From Arachnopeziza araneosa (lineage: Eukaryota; Ascomycota; Leotiomycetes; Helotiales; Arachnopezizaceae): a stretch of 64,000 bases of DNA. The position numbers and the translations under genes were made by a program. The notes under the pieces are model-generated. The model saw nothing but the letters and a program-made list of their open reading frames with translations. It had not been told where the DNA came from and ran no database searches. This document shows positions 1 to 11,800 of this stretch, piece by piece. Where the stretch lies: the NCBI GenBank assembly GCA_003988855.1, contig QYAI01000043.1:118446-182445 (forward strand), read 5' to 3'. Within the stretch, counting starts at the first letter, position 1. Each line of letters begins with the position of its first letter.

Positions 1-2492
1 AGATAAAGCTCCCCAGAATTTCGTTACTGTCGGTCCCTCGAAGGTAGTCGGCAAGAAAAACTGAAACAACATTTCTGATTTGTTGAGTAGTTCAACTTTA
101 TTCTCGTATCTTCGGCGTTGCCTTGGGTCATCTAATTCGCCGTTGGCAATTTCTTTGAGCTCTTTGTGTATATTCTCATAAATATCATTTCTTGAGCACT
201 CTCGGCATTCTTCATATGCAAGCTGTTCCTGGAAACCAATATTGTGTTGTAGAAACAAATCGATTTCTTGGAGATCCAACTTCATACTATCTTCATCGAA
301 AGAGAACGACATGCTCTGATCCCATTTACCTTTCTCAGGATCGGATAATGGCTTGTCAGTTGTCTGCCATGTTTTGGCTGGACGCTCATTTAGCCAAGTA
401 AAGACATGAAAGTCGTTGCCGCTGGTATCTCTTTCTGGAAGATTGAATTTGACTTTATTCGACTTGGCAGCATCTGGGTGCAATGAAAATGAGGCAGGGT
501 CTTTCTTTTCGGAAACTTCTTTACCAACTTTGCCAGATTCCGGAGCTGTAGCTGCTTCCGTGTCTTCTTGAGAAGTAGTGGATAGATCAGGAACACTTTC
601 GGCTCCTGCATTGGTGGAATTGGAAAATAAGAGTATACCTCTCGGATGTTCTATTGGCGCAGGCCTGAATCGTTAGTGGGTGAAATTCGCAAGACTTCTA
701 AGCAATACCTTGTATCCACATCAAGGCGGGTAAGTGATTTGGATGCTCGATCCACGACCTTCTGCCACATGCTCGCTTTGACTGGTTTGCCCCCTAATGA
801 GAACTTTAACCGTCGTGGCCAGTACTCCCAGAAATGTGATATGAATTTCTAAATCCGTCAGATTTTGAAAACAGCTGCTTAAATCATTATTGAATACTCA
901 CAAACCATGACTGGCACTCATCGAGAGGGAATGACCAAAGTAACTGCCCGCTAGACACCAGAAGATGAGTTTGGCGACGCCGATGGCTTTGCTGACTTGT
1001 AGGGAGAGACATGGATATTGACAAATGTTTCCCAGCCAACGTTGAAATGGGGGTTGCAGAGCAAGTAATGAGAAGGGCTGAATGAATCAGTTTTATACCT
1101 CGCAGCACAAAATCAAAACTTACATTCATCGAGGAAAAGACACCAAACTTGGGCAATGTGGAAGCAATGGCCTTGCGGAGTGCCAAGTAAATGACACACC
1201 GCTTGTTCCATATCTCTCTCCTTCTTTGATAAAGAAAATCGAGCTTGCATTAGGGTACGAATTGGATGCGAGGCAGCATGCAATCCGGCGAAATTTCCGG
1301 CGTAATTTTGTAGACAGAAGTAAGGTAAACACATCCACTTGATAGTTTTCGGCTTCTCGCTGGCTGCTCCAGGTTCCTTCGGGAGCATCTCTTGCAGAAT
1401 TCCAGGTGCCATGAAGCGTACCTTGCTTCCCCCAGGAACTTGAATAGGCTTGTCGGCTTTCCTTCTAACGTGACTAAATATCCTATTGATACCTGTTGTC
1501 TGAGATTCCGTAAGACCAACAATTGTCCGACATCCTGTCTCAAACTTATCAAGATTCATAGTCAAGTCTTCAAATTGAATCCATCTGAAGGCTGGCTGTG
1601 GTCCTTTGCGTGAATTGACTGTATTCTCATCGATCGTAATAAGTTCTGCAGACTGTAGTCCTCCTATCGTTCCATCTCCTGAATATTTTGAGCCAAGAAT
1701 TTGAAGGACTTTTCCCAGGTGAGGAGGCTGCTGAGACTGTTCATCCGATTTCAGAACCGCCGGTGGGAACTCATTGTCTTCAGACGCATCAGACACCGAG
1801 CCAAGAGTGCTTTCTCTACTCAAAAAACTCTTGCTATGTCTTGAGAGCGTGAAAGAGTAAGCATCTTTTTCCCCTTCCCTTTCTTCTTCATAGAAGCGAT
1901 TGGCAGGACTCCATTCAGATTCTCTTTCACGCCTTGTGCGTAGGCCCCTCAGGGTCCTGCGCGAGAGTTCTCGTTCATAATCTAAATCCAGCGAAGAGTG
2001 GGGAGAGTCTAGTCGTTCTCGTTCAAATGAATTGTAGATGACAGTAGAACGAGGTGGAGGTGGAGTTGGGGTTCGAGACCTAGAGCGTCTACGATAACGT
2101 TGCCGCGACCGAGACCGCTCTCTCACCACAATTTCCGGGTCTCTTTCATCAACAAAGCTATCACCTCGTCGAGCTCGTGGTCTTCCCTCTTCGTCGCTTT
2201 GTGAGTCGTAAGGCCCAGGTTCCGTACGAGAGCGAGAACCTGAAAAATCATCACGCCCAAGATACTCTCGCCGACTGTCAGTCGCTGGGTAAGATGGATC
2301 TGCCTCTGCGGTCGTCTCATCTGCAAATCGTACTGGAAGTGTGGAGGCTCGACGAATTGGTCGTGCTGGAAAAATAGGGGATGGTTCCCCGGCTGGAATG
2401 TGGCGGTAAAGTGGCTGAGAACGAGATGGACCACGGCGTCTTATTCTGACGTCGAGCTCATCCTCGTCGGCTTCATCGTAATAGCGACTCAT
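1..2492 (-). CDS. Large RS-rich protein of unknown function, 3' end beyond window
   Basis: Start ATG at 2492. I see four exons: 2492-1123, 1077-902, 848-709 and 664-1, joined by introns with good GTAAGT, GTGAGT and GTATTG donors and CAG/TAG acceptors. The frame is open to the window edge, giving at least 783 residues. The N-terminal third is acidic then arginine/serine-rich (many RSRSR-type stretches), so probably disordered. From about residue 300 a conserved-looking core appears, with KWMCLPYF, an LLITC motif and WQKVVDRASKS. This pattern of W-C-P-Y followed by a WCL and a TC motif is one I associate with fungal proteins that often end in a CorA-like membrane domain. That end lies outside the window, so the family call is an inference. 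An alternative is a fungal-only cytoplasmic protein. Not recognised with certainty. Confidence 0.7.
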
Positions 2493-3294
2493 ATTCTATT
2501 CGATTCTATTCATTCTCTGAGGTCTTTTCAGTACAACAGCTGAGAAGATTCCTCCGAAGGAAAATTGGGGGCTGGCAAATTCAGCTATTCAACACGTGAC
2601 TATATCTAAGATTGGATCCATCAAGTGCCAAGAGTAACGTGAGAATCTAGAAGACAAATACATAATTCAACTCGTATTAAGTAAAATGAGTTGAAAATAG
2701 TTTACTTCGAGCAGGAAAAGACGGTAAGCAGACAGAGCACCAGCCGTGAGAGTAGTGAAGCGACATAAGTATCCAATACTAAAGCCGGATAGCGTTCTGG
2801 TATAGCCTCACCTTGAAACTAAACAGGATGTCAACTGCAGATCAAGAGAGAGTGAAAGTGGAGATACAGAGTTTTCGTGTCACGAAGAATAGAAGTGGCT
2901 GAGTGAAGCAGCGATTGGGCTCGCGGAGGAATAGGCTATCACTCGAATAATCTGCATGTGCAAATCCGCTACACCTTTCTCTTTGTAAAATATTTATCAA
3001 AACAAGTCGCTAAATAATATATATACTCATCTCTCTTAACCAAAGCGTGATATCTGAATGGAACAAGTAATGAAGTTTAGCATATTTAATTATAGATCTC
3101 TCTTGCTTGCAGAAGATAATATGAAGCCTTCGCAATTCGCTTGAAGCATTTAGCACCCATCATAGTATCATGGAAGGCTACATGTGACGGTAGACCATAT
3201 TTTATTCACAAACTCAATAGAATGCCGAGAGGCCAGATCAAACAATTTCATTTCCAGTCAAAATAAGTAAACCTTCAGGTATTTCTTAGAACCC
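2493..3294. other. Gene-free interval
   Basis: About 800 bases between the start of the RS-rich gene and the end of the epimerase gene. It should hold the promoter of the former and the 3' UTR of the latter. I see no convincing coding region or RNA gene. Confidence 0.5.
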
Positions 3295-4317
3295 TCAATA
3301 ATTAGCGAGCAACTCTGGAATTGTCGAAAATATGTCTCCCTTCTTAGCATTCCATCCTAGCTTCCGAATTCTCTCCCCTCTAACCCTCATATTCGACCCC
3401 CAGAGCAATTCTGCATACGGATGCAACTCCTTTGCCTCTTCTATTGTCAGCTTATCCACCACATCTCCAGCAATCAATCCTCTCTTCGACATCTCTTTGA
3501 TCAAAGCCCCTCGAAACTCACGAGACACCACTTCCCCACTCTCAACGTAATACCACCCTTCATCACCCCAATCCGCCTTACCGCCGCCATTCAAAGCTTC
3601 TTCCACAAGCAAAATAAACGCACTTGCTAGATCCTTCACATGAATAAGCGAATTCAAGTTCTCGCCCTCACCGAGAGTAAACCCTCTGCCGTGTTTCTTA
3701 ACTGCATCGACATACCAAGGGGACACCATGCTCGTGCGCTTGATCTCTCCTTCTCCAGTACCATACACGCCAGGAGGAATGACGATTGCTGTTCGTATGC
3801 CCTGTTTCTTACCTTCAGAGAGAACGAGTTGGTCTGTGATGGCGTGCCAGTGTGAATGAGGAAAAGTGCTGATGGTAGATAGGTCCTTGATGTCGGACCA
3901 GATCTTGGGGGTAGCCTGCCCGATACCATTGCTAGAGGTGGACACGGACGCTGCGCCAGACAGTTGAATATAGGTTGATGTTTTGGGGAGCGAAGAGAGG
4001 ATGGTGTTGATTACGTTTACGTGGTCTGCGTCTGCTAATTCTGAAATGTTGTCAGTGCCAGGAAGAGTTGATGATTGCGAGAAATACTTACGGAGTACCA
4101 CATCCGCTTGAGCGGCTTCTTCTTTCAAGACATCTGTAGAATCTAAGCTTCCGATGGCAGTTTGAATCGAAGGGTATTTCGCGGTGATCTTTTGCTGCTG
4201 CTCATCGGTACGAACCAGTCCTCGGATTTGATACTCAGGGTGCTTTTTGGTGATATCGTGGAGTAGTTGGCCGCCGATATATCCCGAGATTCCTGTGATG
4301 AAGATTTTGGGTGCCAT
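3295..4317 (-). CDS. NAD(P)-binding epimerase/reductase (atypical extended SDR)
   Basis: The open frame reads through, but it contains a 51-nt intron at 4041-4091 (GTAAGT donor, CTGAC branch point, TTTCAG acceptor) whose length is a multiple of three. The true exons are 4317-4092 and 4040-3295, giving 323 residues rather than 340. The N-terminus has a Rossmann glycine motif (ITGISGYIGG, residues 6-15) typical of the NAD-dependent epimerase/dehydratase superfamily, and removing the intron restores the link between the second beta strand region and LADADHVNVINT. The substrate is unknown; related fungal proteins are annotated as isoflavone-reductase- or epimerase-like. It is divergent from a Zn2Cys6 regulator, with 374 bases between the two starts. 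Confidence 0.85.
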   Translation of the reverse strand: MAPKIFITGISGYIGGQLLHDITKKHPEYQIRGLVRTDEQQQKITAKYPSIQTAIGSLDSTDVLKEEAAQADVVLRKYFSQSSTLPGTDNISELADADHVNVINTILSSLPKTSTYIQLSGAASVSTSSNGIGQATPKIWSDIKDLSTISTFPHSHWHAITDQLVLSEGKKQGIRTAIVIPPGVYGTGEGEIKRTSMVSPWYVDAVKKHGRGFTLGEGENLNSLIHVKDLASAFILLVEEALNGGGKADWGDEGWYYVESGEVVSREFRGALIKEMSKRGLIAGDVVDKLTIEEAKELHPYAELLWGSNMRVRGERIRKLGWNAKKGDIFSTIPELLANY

Positions 4318-4691
4318 TGTGAATGGATTTCCTAAGACTAGATGTGTCGATGTGTTGATTATGCTCGAGGATGTAGTGTAGCGATGAGTAAAATGTTGAG
4401 GGCGAGGGACGAGGAGAAGGATACTTATACTTCATCTTGATTGACTGCACAGCCTTGAGCTGGAAGTAGGATTTGTAAAGTTCTACCTTTTTTCAGGAGT
4501 CGAGAAATGGTTGACATAAACCCTTGATGATGAAGACTGTTTTCATTGGACGGACGGGCAGCGGCGGGCATTCTGACGGCCCGCCACTTGGCGGGTCCGC
4601 TGTGGATGCAGCTCTCCACCCGCCTCATCCGTCCGTCAGCCGTTGCTCATGACCGCACAAACAATTATGAATACATGATCGATAATCCGGC
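4318..4691. promoter_or_regulatory. Divergent promoter region, epimerase / Zn2Cys6 factor
   Basis: A 374-base intergenic stretch separates two divergent start codons, so it must carry both promoters. A GC-rich segment lies at about 4550-4640. No specific operator can be assigned from sequence alone. Confidence 0.4.
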
Positions 4692-6524
4692 ATGAGCTCA
4701 TCGAGTCATCAGCCGACTTTGGCTTGTGAGGCTTGCAAGTCTCGGAAAAGAAAATGTGACAAAGCTCTCCCAAAATGCTCACTATGCACCGGGTAGGACT
4801 CGAATCTGCCTTGACTTCGGCAAGACAATCACTAAGTTTTGCTTAAAAGCAAAGGACTGTCCTGTAGGTACCCTTCTACTGAGACTCGGTTCCGCCATGG
4901 TCGTTCGCTGCCATCTCCTCAATCAACACCATCATCAATCGCGATTAGTTCCCACGATCCGACATCTCCGCCGCCAAACCACTTCCCGCCAGTCTTCTAC
5001 CTCGACTGGAATGTCTTCCAAAAATGCCAAGTTGACCTGCCAAAGCCAATCTGCGTTATCCCACCCACCGTTTTGGACCTCATTGGCAACTCAGAGAATT
5101 GGGTGCGAATCGCCGCTAGGTACTTTGCCACAACCCATACGTGGATGCCCATAATCGCCAAGAAGAGTTTCTATGAGTATCTTCGTGACCCCTTGTTCCA
5201 ATTGCATTCTGATTATGCCCTTTTGATCTTGCTTATGGACTTGATTTGTTGGATTCCTGGCAGTGATGACCCGAGAACGCCTGCCTACCTGGCTGCGAAG
5301 TCTTTCTACTTGGACTTAGAAATTCATGGAATCGTTTCCCTTCGAGTTCTGCAAGCAGGGTTGTTGATCGCGCTTTTCGAGTTTGGACATGCGATATATC
5401 CATCGGCTACTGTCTCGATGGAGGCTTGTGTGAGGTATGGATGCACTCTGGGCATCAATTGGGATGCCAAATTCCCTGCGAAAAGGCCGTTCTCATGGGT
5501 TGATGGCGCCGAGCAAAACCGTGTCTGGTGGGCAGTTGTTATCTTAGATCGGTAAGTTCCAGAATGGTCTTGTTTCTTTATATAGAGAATCGCGAATTCT
5601 CGCATGACATGGCCGTTGGAAGAGTAACAAAGTGCAATACTAATAGCTAAACAGTGTGTCAAGAATAGGATATGAGCCCCGCCCATTTCTGACCGAGGAT
5701 CCAACTTCAGAAACTCTCATGCCATGTGATGATTTTGATTGGGATGAAGGAGTGAGTTCTAATTGTCCGCCGGAAGACAGTCTCGAAGAGTTGATATAAT
5801 TAGATAATACCCCCAAAATGTTTCAAGGTGCTGCAATCCGACAATCCAAGAAAACTAGGTCGATATGCCCTCAAGGCAGAAGCAACTCGTTTGCTAGGGC
5901 AAGTGATCAGGCATGTAGAAGCAGTGACATTCGGTGATGCATTTCATGACGAGGAAGCGCTACTCTTAGACCAGGCTCTTCAAGCTTTAATCACGGTAAC
6001 GGAAGTTGAGGGTCGAAACCACTCAATTGATGTTATGAATCAAACTACAATGTGCTCCATGTAAGCAATTCCTTTAAAAAAACAAGAACCACGAAAAGAG
6101 ATTAACAGAAAGAGTGCTTTAATGGTCTTGCATGAGGCACACGCATCTAAGAAAGCATCGGGATCATCAGAATACTTTGAGCGCATCCATCATACTCAGC
6201 ATCTTACTTCGCTAGTCTCCAATGCCAGCAGGGAAATAAGAGGGAATGAAACCCCAGTTCATGATTGTGTGAGAGATGCATCGCCATTCATGACGACCCT
6301 ACTCTATCAGATGGCAGCTGCTAATTTACGACGCTGTGTGGAGATGAAAACAAATGAGTCGATCAAGGAATTGGTGTTAATGAAATCAGTGTTAGGATTT
6401 TTCGATAGGAGGTGGAAGGCTTCGGGTAAGTGGAGTGGTTGAGCGTAGCACTAGCTAGAGTTAACCTGGATTAGGAGCCTATTTGAAAGTTGTGGAGGCT
6501 AGGGAGGTGCTTGCTGCTACGTAA
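4692..6524 (+). CDS. Zn(II)2Cys6 fungal transcription factor
   Basis: I reconstruct six exons: 4692-4792, 4850-5551, 5655-5751, 5828-6060, 6109-6425 and 6475-6524, giving 499 residues. The first intron interrupts the zinc cluster: C12-x2-C15-x6-C22-x6-C29-x2-C32 lies in exon 1 and the sixth cysteine, C39, in exon 2, in the GLSCRYP motif. The spacing fits a binuclear zinc cluster. The rest is helical and matches the general layout of short fungal regulators with a C-terminal GAYLKVVEARE motif. That motif only appears when the last 49-nt intron (GTAAGT to TTAG) is removed; without it the frame stops at 6442. It presumably acts in the nucleus as a pathway regulator. Its target is unknown; the divergent epimerase gene is a candidate. 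Confidence 0.88.
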
Positions 6525-6982
6525 CATATCTTTCGTATCGGGATGAGAATCAAAGATCTAGATAATTCAAATTGTGCTGAGGAGCCTCATTAATTAGTCA
6601 CTCAGAGTAGCCTGGGTGTATATCATGTCCTCGTATCAAAACAGGTGCACGAGAGTGTGAACTCCATGGTTTGTGAAGGTTTACTTAGCTACTATTAAGA
6701 CTCGAAGATCAAGGGACTCCAGAGCGTACATAGCTAGGTAAACTAGTGAGCTCGAACACAAAAACTGACCATACTCTGATTGCAATCTCTCTAACATATA
6801 TCTCAGCTAGTAACAAGTATAGTGTGCAAGCGACGAGACTGAGATTGCGTTAGCCACCGAAGATAAAAATAAAGGGCAACGAGATCCCACCACTAGCTCT
6901 CCTATTGCTTTTAGAGGTGCACGCAACCTCCTTGATATCGGAAGCCTACCACCGTTGCAATTCTTTTTTATCAATAATATGA
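6525..6982. other. Gene-free interval
   Basis: About 460 bases between two converging genes. It should contain both 3' UTRs. I see no other feature. Confidence 0.5.
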
Positions 6983-7943
6983 TCACTCTTCTATCTTGAC
7001 AGCCGGGAATAGAACCTGCGATGAGACAGTTCCAACCCGTACTCGAAAGGGGTTCATCAAACTAGAAGTCAGATCATTACGTGCAATAGCAACCAGCCCC
7101 CGGAACGTGGGTGTCTCCAACGGCGATCTTGGTGGCGTGGATTCTTTCGCATCATCTGTGATCCGTTGGATATCGTATGGAGAAGCGTCAAGTTCGTAGG
7201 TATTCTTCAGCCAATCTTGAACCATTTTCTGGTTATCTTCATCATCCATGTCAGCCTCTAATCGAAGCCATTGTGAGACTAGGATGTTCATCTCAAGAGC
7301 CGGAGAAATAGGAATTTCAGCTTCGGGATCCCCATTTCGTAAGAGCTTCCTGTTGGAGGGAGTGGAGCTGGTTTCTTCGTCATGCTTTCGCTTCAAGGGA
7401 TTTTCTTTTGCGTCTTGAAAATATTTTGATGGCTTCGAATTGAAGCAGAGGTGTGATCGCCACATGTTGGTTGTGAAGATGGGTGTATTTAACTTGCCAA
7501 TACGAGCAAGGAACTCAATTTTGTCATTTTGGATCTCAAAGCCGAATCTCTCCTTAACTGCAGATTTAACTTTGGCGAGAGCTTCCTTGTCATCCGGATC
7601 CAAATTTCCCTTTTCCCACATTGATAGAATTTCATCGGGCGGTGGCGTGATGAACGCAAATGTAGGTGTGTCATATTTAAATCGCTCTTGGCTAACATAT
7701 TTGGTGAAGACTTGACCGACAATAGCTTCTTTCAGATTTTCTGTCATGACTTCGTCGCACAGCATATTCGAGAGCTTGAGTATGTGATCGAATTCGATGG
7801 GTTCCTTTTGGCCATGGAATGGTGGCCCAATCGGATTGGTTGCCCAACTAATCTTGGGAAGACGACCTGAACTCTCTTTGAAGAAATAGCAGTAGACATC
7901 GACGCAATGCTTGAAGTCCCAACCAAGATAGAGTCGTGGATAC
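6983..7943 (-). CDS. Unrecognised protein, 3' exon (5' exons unresolved)
   Basis: The supported coding part starts after an acceptor (CAAACAG) at 7944 and runs to the stop at 6983. It adds about 60 in-frame residues upstream of the first in-frame ATG at 7765, including YLGWDFKHCVDVYCYFF and KISWATNPIGPPFHG. The middle has a basic KRKHDEE stretch and the C-terminus is short and acidic. The first segment loosely resembles the end of a fungal BTB/POZ-type fold (a helix pair ending in LCDEVM), but I cannot confirm this. Upstream ATG codons at 8097 and 8423 exist, but no splice path from either gives a clean reading frame, so the 5' end is left open. Function not recognised. Confidence 0.55.
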
Positions 7944-8888
7944 CTGTTTGCATATTAGAAGCCCATACATGTTGATATATGATGGGTGCTTGCCATTCAG
8001 TGGCGGATGGTCTGATAGTCCTAAATAGGTGTTGGTTTTGCTGTCTGTTTGAAAGGGGGCTCTGAATTGCCTTCGAAAGCTTAGGTAGCGTCAACATGAT
8101 GGGCGTTATGGCGTGTGGTAAAGCTGGGAAACTGTCTTGGCAATGAATCAGAAGATTGTGACGATGATATTGCTCTTGAGTGGAGAGAAGTCAATAACAC
8201 AATGAGCGCGTTAAACACGTACGCTAGTGAATAGACTGGACAGGCGCGGAATAAACGATTGGAAGGGACCAACGAGTCGATTTCTAATTATCAAAGCATC
8301 AAACAATGGATTGTGAGTGAGATGTACGCCGTTGTTTTTGAAAGGGAGATAAGGTGTGTCACGATATAATGTTGAGTCTCTGGTTGGGTGTTGCTGTCTT
8401 TGTTGGACGTAGCTCGTCAACAAATACTTTAAAAGCCGCAGCTCTATGTTTATAGCATCCTATATTCTGTGGCGAGAAAAGCATTCGAAGCTATGTAGAT
8501 TTCGGATTCGACCTTGATAACCTTGAGTGGAAGAACATGTTTTTGGCTCGGGACATCAGGTACAATACGCTACAGCTACGATGGTATAGAGAAAATTGAA
8601 AGTTTCACTTAGTTAAAAGAACATGGAGATACTTGAGCTTAGATTTTTAACAATAGAGATGGATGTCATGATGAGGTTGGATGAAGCTCTGTTCTGGTTA
8701 TAAGGAGACGCCTCAATTATTTGTAATCCCACCCCGCTAACTCCTTTAGTCGCAAGCAAATCTCGACGTCCTTGACTCACTCTTATCACAGATCAACACT
8801 CAGACAACGACAACTAGGACTGTGGATTTCTACGAGGCTTACCGACTACCATCAGTAAATCTTCCAGTATCAACCAGATTTTTCTATC
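7944..8888. other. Unresolved 5' region of minus gene and SLH1 promoter
   Basis: This interval lies between the resolved exon of the unknown minus-strand gene and the ATG of SLH1. Short minus-strand open frames (up to 117 codons) overlap here and may hold small 5' exons, but I could not splice them consistently. The right part, about 8430-8888, should be the SLH1 promoter and leader. Confidence 0.4.
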
Positions 8889-11800
8889 ATGTCTCCATCT
8901 ACCGTGGATGCTGCCGAGGTTCAGTGGCAAACGCAATTTGCGGCCATGAGAGCTGCTTTAGCAGACCTCAAGCTGCCTCCAAAGACAGAGAAAGGTGATC
9001 TCAACTCATATGGTTCAGATATTAGTTTTGATGATGACGATATTACGTCTGGAAGAAGTGGTGATGATGTTTGGGACTTCATCAGTGATGACGACGATGA
9101 AGTTTGGAGCAGTGATCCAAACGAGGATACCCCTCTAGAGACTTCCACCAGTGATTACGGTCCCCAATGGCTAAAAAGCAAATGTATTGGTCTTGCAGCA
9201 AGGAAGCAGGGGCTTAACGGGGAGGACCTCCAGGCGCAAATTATGGCGCTCCTTGTGTCGGATAGCGTTGAAGAAGAGCTTCAGTCCACTTTGACGGATA
9301 TTATCGGATATGATGACTTGGACTTTGTTGTTGAACTCATTTCTCATCGGAATGAAATCACATCTCCATCCCCCTTTTCCACCGAAAAGGATGACGGAAT
9401 TTTTGGAAAGCTCCAGACCAAGCGTCAACGAGAAGAAGCCTTGAGAAAACGTGACTATGAGCATAAACATGCTGAATTGGCTCCAGCAATGGATAGAACT
9501 GGACCACAATATCCCCATGTCTACAAAGCTCACTCAGCTGGTAACACTCTCGACCATCGGGGGCAAAAATATGGGCTTCCCGTTGGTAGCGAACGCAAAG
9601 AGCATGACAAATACGAAGAGTACACCATCCCCGCTGCAAAAGTTGGTACTCTTGGTCTAGGGAGGAAGCTTGTAGAAATATCAGAGATGGATGGACTATG
9701 CAGACGAACTTTTAGAGGGTACAAATCTCTGAACCGCATGCAGAGTCTTGTTTATCCTGTTGCTTACCAGACGAGCGAGAACATGTTGATCTGCGCACCT
9801 ACTGGTGCTGGTAAAACCGATGCAGCAATGCTTACTATTCTACATGCCATCGGTCAGAATATTGTCCCAAATCCAGCAGAACAGCCGGAAGCATCGGATT
9901 TTGTTGTTGGCCTTGAGGATTTCAAGATTGTTTATGTGGCCCCAATGAAAGCGCTCGCAGCTGAGATTACGCAGAAACTTGGAAGTCGTCTTGCTTGGCT
10001 AGGCATTCAAGCACGAGAATTGACTGGAGATATGCATCTTACCAAGAAAGAGATAATGCAGACTCAAATCATTGTTACCACCCCGGAGAAGTGGGACGTA
10101 ATAACTCGCAAAAGTACTGGCGATACCGAACTTGTTCAGAAAGTCCGTCTGCTCATCATTGATGAGGTTCACATGCTTCATGACGATCGTGGCGCTGTTT
10201 TGGAATCATTGGTCGCTCGCACAGAGCGTCAAGTTGAAAGTACCCAGTCTCTGATCAGGATTGTTGGCCTTTCTGCCACGCTACCAAACTACATCGATGT
10301 TGCGGATTTCTTGAAAGTCAATCGACATGCCGGTTTATTCTATTTCGATGCCAGCTTCAGACCTGTTCCTCTTGAGCAACACTTCATTGGAGTTAAAGGC
10401 AAACCGAACACCAAGGCATCCCGAGATAATATCGACAATACCACATTTGAGAAAGTCAAAGACATACTACAGCAGGACAAGCAGATCATGGTTTTTGTGC
10501 ATTCAAGAAAAGACACTTTCAATTCGGCAAAAATGCTTTATGAGAAGGCAATTGACCAGTTTTGCGTAGATCTCTTTGATCCAACTGGTCATCCGCAATA
10601 TGAAGCTGCTCAAAAGGAGATGAAAGCATCTCGGGGGCGCGAATTGAGGGAGCTACTCCCCAAGGGCATTGGAATACACCACGCTGGTATGGCGCGATCC
10701 GATAGAAACCTTATGGAAAAGCTATTTGGAAATGGAGTGCTCAAAGTGCTTTGCTGCACTGCCACACTCGCCTGGGGCGTTAACTTACCAGCGGCTGCTG
10801 TCATCATCAAGGGCACTCAAGTTTACAGCGCCCAAGAGGGTAAATTCATTGACCTAGGAATTTTGGATGTCCTCCAAATTTTTGGTCGTGCAGGACGACC
10901 TCAATTCCAAGATACTGGTATTGGCATGATTTGTACTACGCAGGACAAACTTGCCCACTATCTTCAAGCTGTTACCTCGCAAGTCCCAATAGAATCACGA
11001 TTCTCGAAACATTTGGTAGATAATTTGAACGCAGAAATTGCACTCGGAACAGTCACTTCTGTTCCGGAAGCTGTAACGTGGCTTGGTTATTCCTACCTTT
11101 TTGTGAGAATGCAACGAAATCCAATGGCGTATGGGATTGATTGGACGGAGTCTCGAGATGACCCAACTTTAGTACAACGTCGAAGGCAGCTGGTTATTCA
11201 AGCTGCTCGGACCCTGCAAAAAAATCAAATGATTATTTTTAATGAAACGACAGAAGAGCTTCGAAGTAAAGACATCGGTCGTATTGCCAGTCAATTCTAC
11301 ATCCTTCATACAAGTATTGAGATCTTCAATAGTTTAATGAAAGCACAAGCTAGTGAAGCAGATGTTCTCACTATGATCGCTTTGTCGGGAGAGTTTGACA
11401 ATATCCAGTCTCGAGATACCGAGTCAAAAGAGTTGGAAAGACTGAGAGACGAAGCAGCTCCATGCCAGGTTGCCGATGGTAACGACTCGCCTCATGTCAA
11501 GACAAATCTGCTATTACAGTCCTATATTTCCAGAGCAAATATCGAGGATTTTGCGTTGGTTAATGATCTGAATTATGTCGCTCAGCAATCAGCACGCATT
11601 TGCAGAGCTTTGTTTATGATTGCATTAAATCGTCGTTGGGGTCACCAATGTATGGTGCTTTTGTCACTATGTAAATCTATTGAGAAGCGAATGTGGGCAT
11701 TCCAGCATCCCTTACATCAATTCGACTTACCAAAGCCCGTTATGAACCAACTAGACTCGAAGGAGTCGGTGACTATTGAAATGATGCGGGACATGGAACC

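Noticed and set aside
9171..9639. Minus-strand open frames of 93-120 codons opposite SLH1
   Set aside because: They lie entirely within the SLH1 coding region, overlap each other and have no family signature.
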